Source: JANWVO01 sp964458495
GTDB taxonomy: Bacteria; Acidobacteriota; Terriglobia; Bryobacterales; Bryobacteraceae
DNA: 64,000 bases
Direction of reading: 5' to 3'
Assembly (NCBI GenBank): GCA_964458495.1
Contig: CAYWJB010000012.1
Coordinates: forward strand, 1-64,000
In this document: positions 63,643 to 64,000 of the stretch, piece after piece
How the letters are laid out: every line of letters begins with the position of its first letter
How positions within the stretch are numbered: position 1 is the first letter of the stretch
Translations under genes and position numbers: made by a program
The notes under the pieces: model-generated
The model's database searches: none
What the model was told of the DNA's origin: nothing
What the model saw: only the letters and a program-made list of their open reading frames with translations

Positions 63643-63872
63643 CCGCCGCGCCGCGCTTCCCTGCCCCGCGCGCGGCGGGCGCGCCAGAGGGGCAGCAGGA
63701 ACAGCAGGGCCAGCAGCAGGAAACCGGCGCTGACGATCCACCGGAACACCGTGAGCCGCCGCCGGTGGCCGCGCAACATGCCGCGCACGGCCAGCATGCA
63801 GAAGCCGAGGCTGATGAGCAGATACCAAGTGCCGTAAAAGGCGGGCCGCTGCGCGGGATCGGGAAATGGCAT
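63639..63872 (-). CDS. Small two-helix membrane protein
   Basis: The 77-residue protein has two hydrophobic helices (GTWYLLISLGFCMLAVRGM and FRWIVSAGFLLLALLFLLPLW) joined by a basic loop and ending in an Arg-rich tail. Function is unknown. Its 3' end overlaps the convergent 62-residue gene by four bases. Confidence 0.6.
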   Translation of the reverse strand: MPFPDPAQRPAFYGTWYLLISLGFCMLAVRGMLRGHRRRLTVFRWIVSAGFLLLALLFLLPLWRARRARGREARRGG

Positions 63873-63995
63873 CCGCCCCGATTCTACGTTGCACGCGCGC
63901 AGCGGGCAATCGAGGACTGCGCGGCCCGCGAAGGCGTGAGAGAATGGCGGCGCCGGGACGCGCTTGCGCCTCCCGGCTGGAGGAACACGCGCACC

Positions 63996-64000
63996 ATGAA
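63996..64000 (+). CDS. Possible gene start at the window edge
   Basis: An ATG at 63996 is preceded by GGAGG twelve bases upstream. Only five bases lie inside the window, so nothing can be said about the product. Confidence 0.25.

Overview
The window is GC-rich chromosomal DNA that most resembles an acidobacterium of the Solibacter/Bryobacter group. This rests on inference from gene content: two very large Oar-like TonB-dependent receptors with an N-terminal carboxypeptidase-regulatory domain, a propeller-type sensor kinase, two copies of a small secreted family with an IPFA...PAG.W signature, and several secreted carbohydrate-active enzymes. No rRNA or other firm taxonomic marker is present.

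Layout. 1-3300: a flagellin remnant at the edge, a lone receiver protein, and an MBL-fold hydrolase/purB pair. 3296-6751: Oar-like receptor 1. 6973-12719 (minus): a compact cbb3 oxidase operon ccoS-ccoN-ccoO-ccoP-ccoI plus a Met-rich membrane protein, divergent from a chromate transporter and a secreted oligogalacturonate lyase. 15397-18486: DUF2490 barrel, fabG and a ubiD-family decarboxylase. 18538-19032: tRNA-His and tRNA-Lys. 19043-19809: a nested repeat region with no convincing gene. 20269-25785: a membrane-anchored putative regulator divergent from Oar-like receptor 2. 26080-34717: TPR protein, FHA/sigma-54 activator, a small secreted protein, a propeller kinase and its response regulator, and a second paralogue of the small secreted protein.

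34958-41175 (minus): a carotenoid operon, crtE-crtI-crtB, a sulfite-oxidase-like molybdoenzyme, a GT2 glycosyltransferase and an acyltransferase, with nearly every junction overlapping. 41470-47937 (plus): an extracellular electron transfer locus with a decaheme OmcA/MtrC-type cytochrome, a decaheme MtrA/DmsE-type cytochrome, an MtrB-type porin and, after an intrinsic terminator, a tetraheme cytochrome built from four class-I-like domains. 47975-51880: GH10 enzyme, enolase-superfamily enzyme, two small proteins and NikR. 52028-63872: carAB, an unknown protein with larE, a siderophore-type TonB receptor, a STAS-like protein, a sulfide:quinone-oxidoreductase-like flavoprotein and two small proteins.

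As a whole the window describes a respiratory generalist. Oxygen at low tension can be used through cbb3 oxidase, sulfide or another sulfur donor through the SQR-like protein, and extracellular metals or mineral surfaces through the OmcA-MtrA-MtrB conduit. It is combined with pectin and xylan-type glycan use, TonB-type uptake and a membrane carotenoid pathway. The most notable signals are the complete outer-membrane electron conduit, the molybdoenzyme embedded in the carotenoid operon, the nested repeat block behind tRNA-Lys, and two genes whose natural N-terminus falls on an ATC codon.
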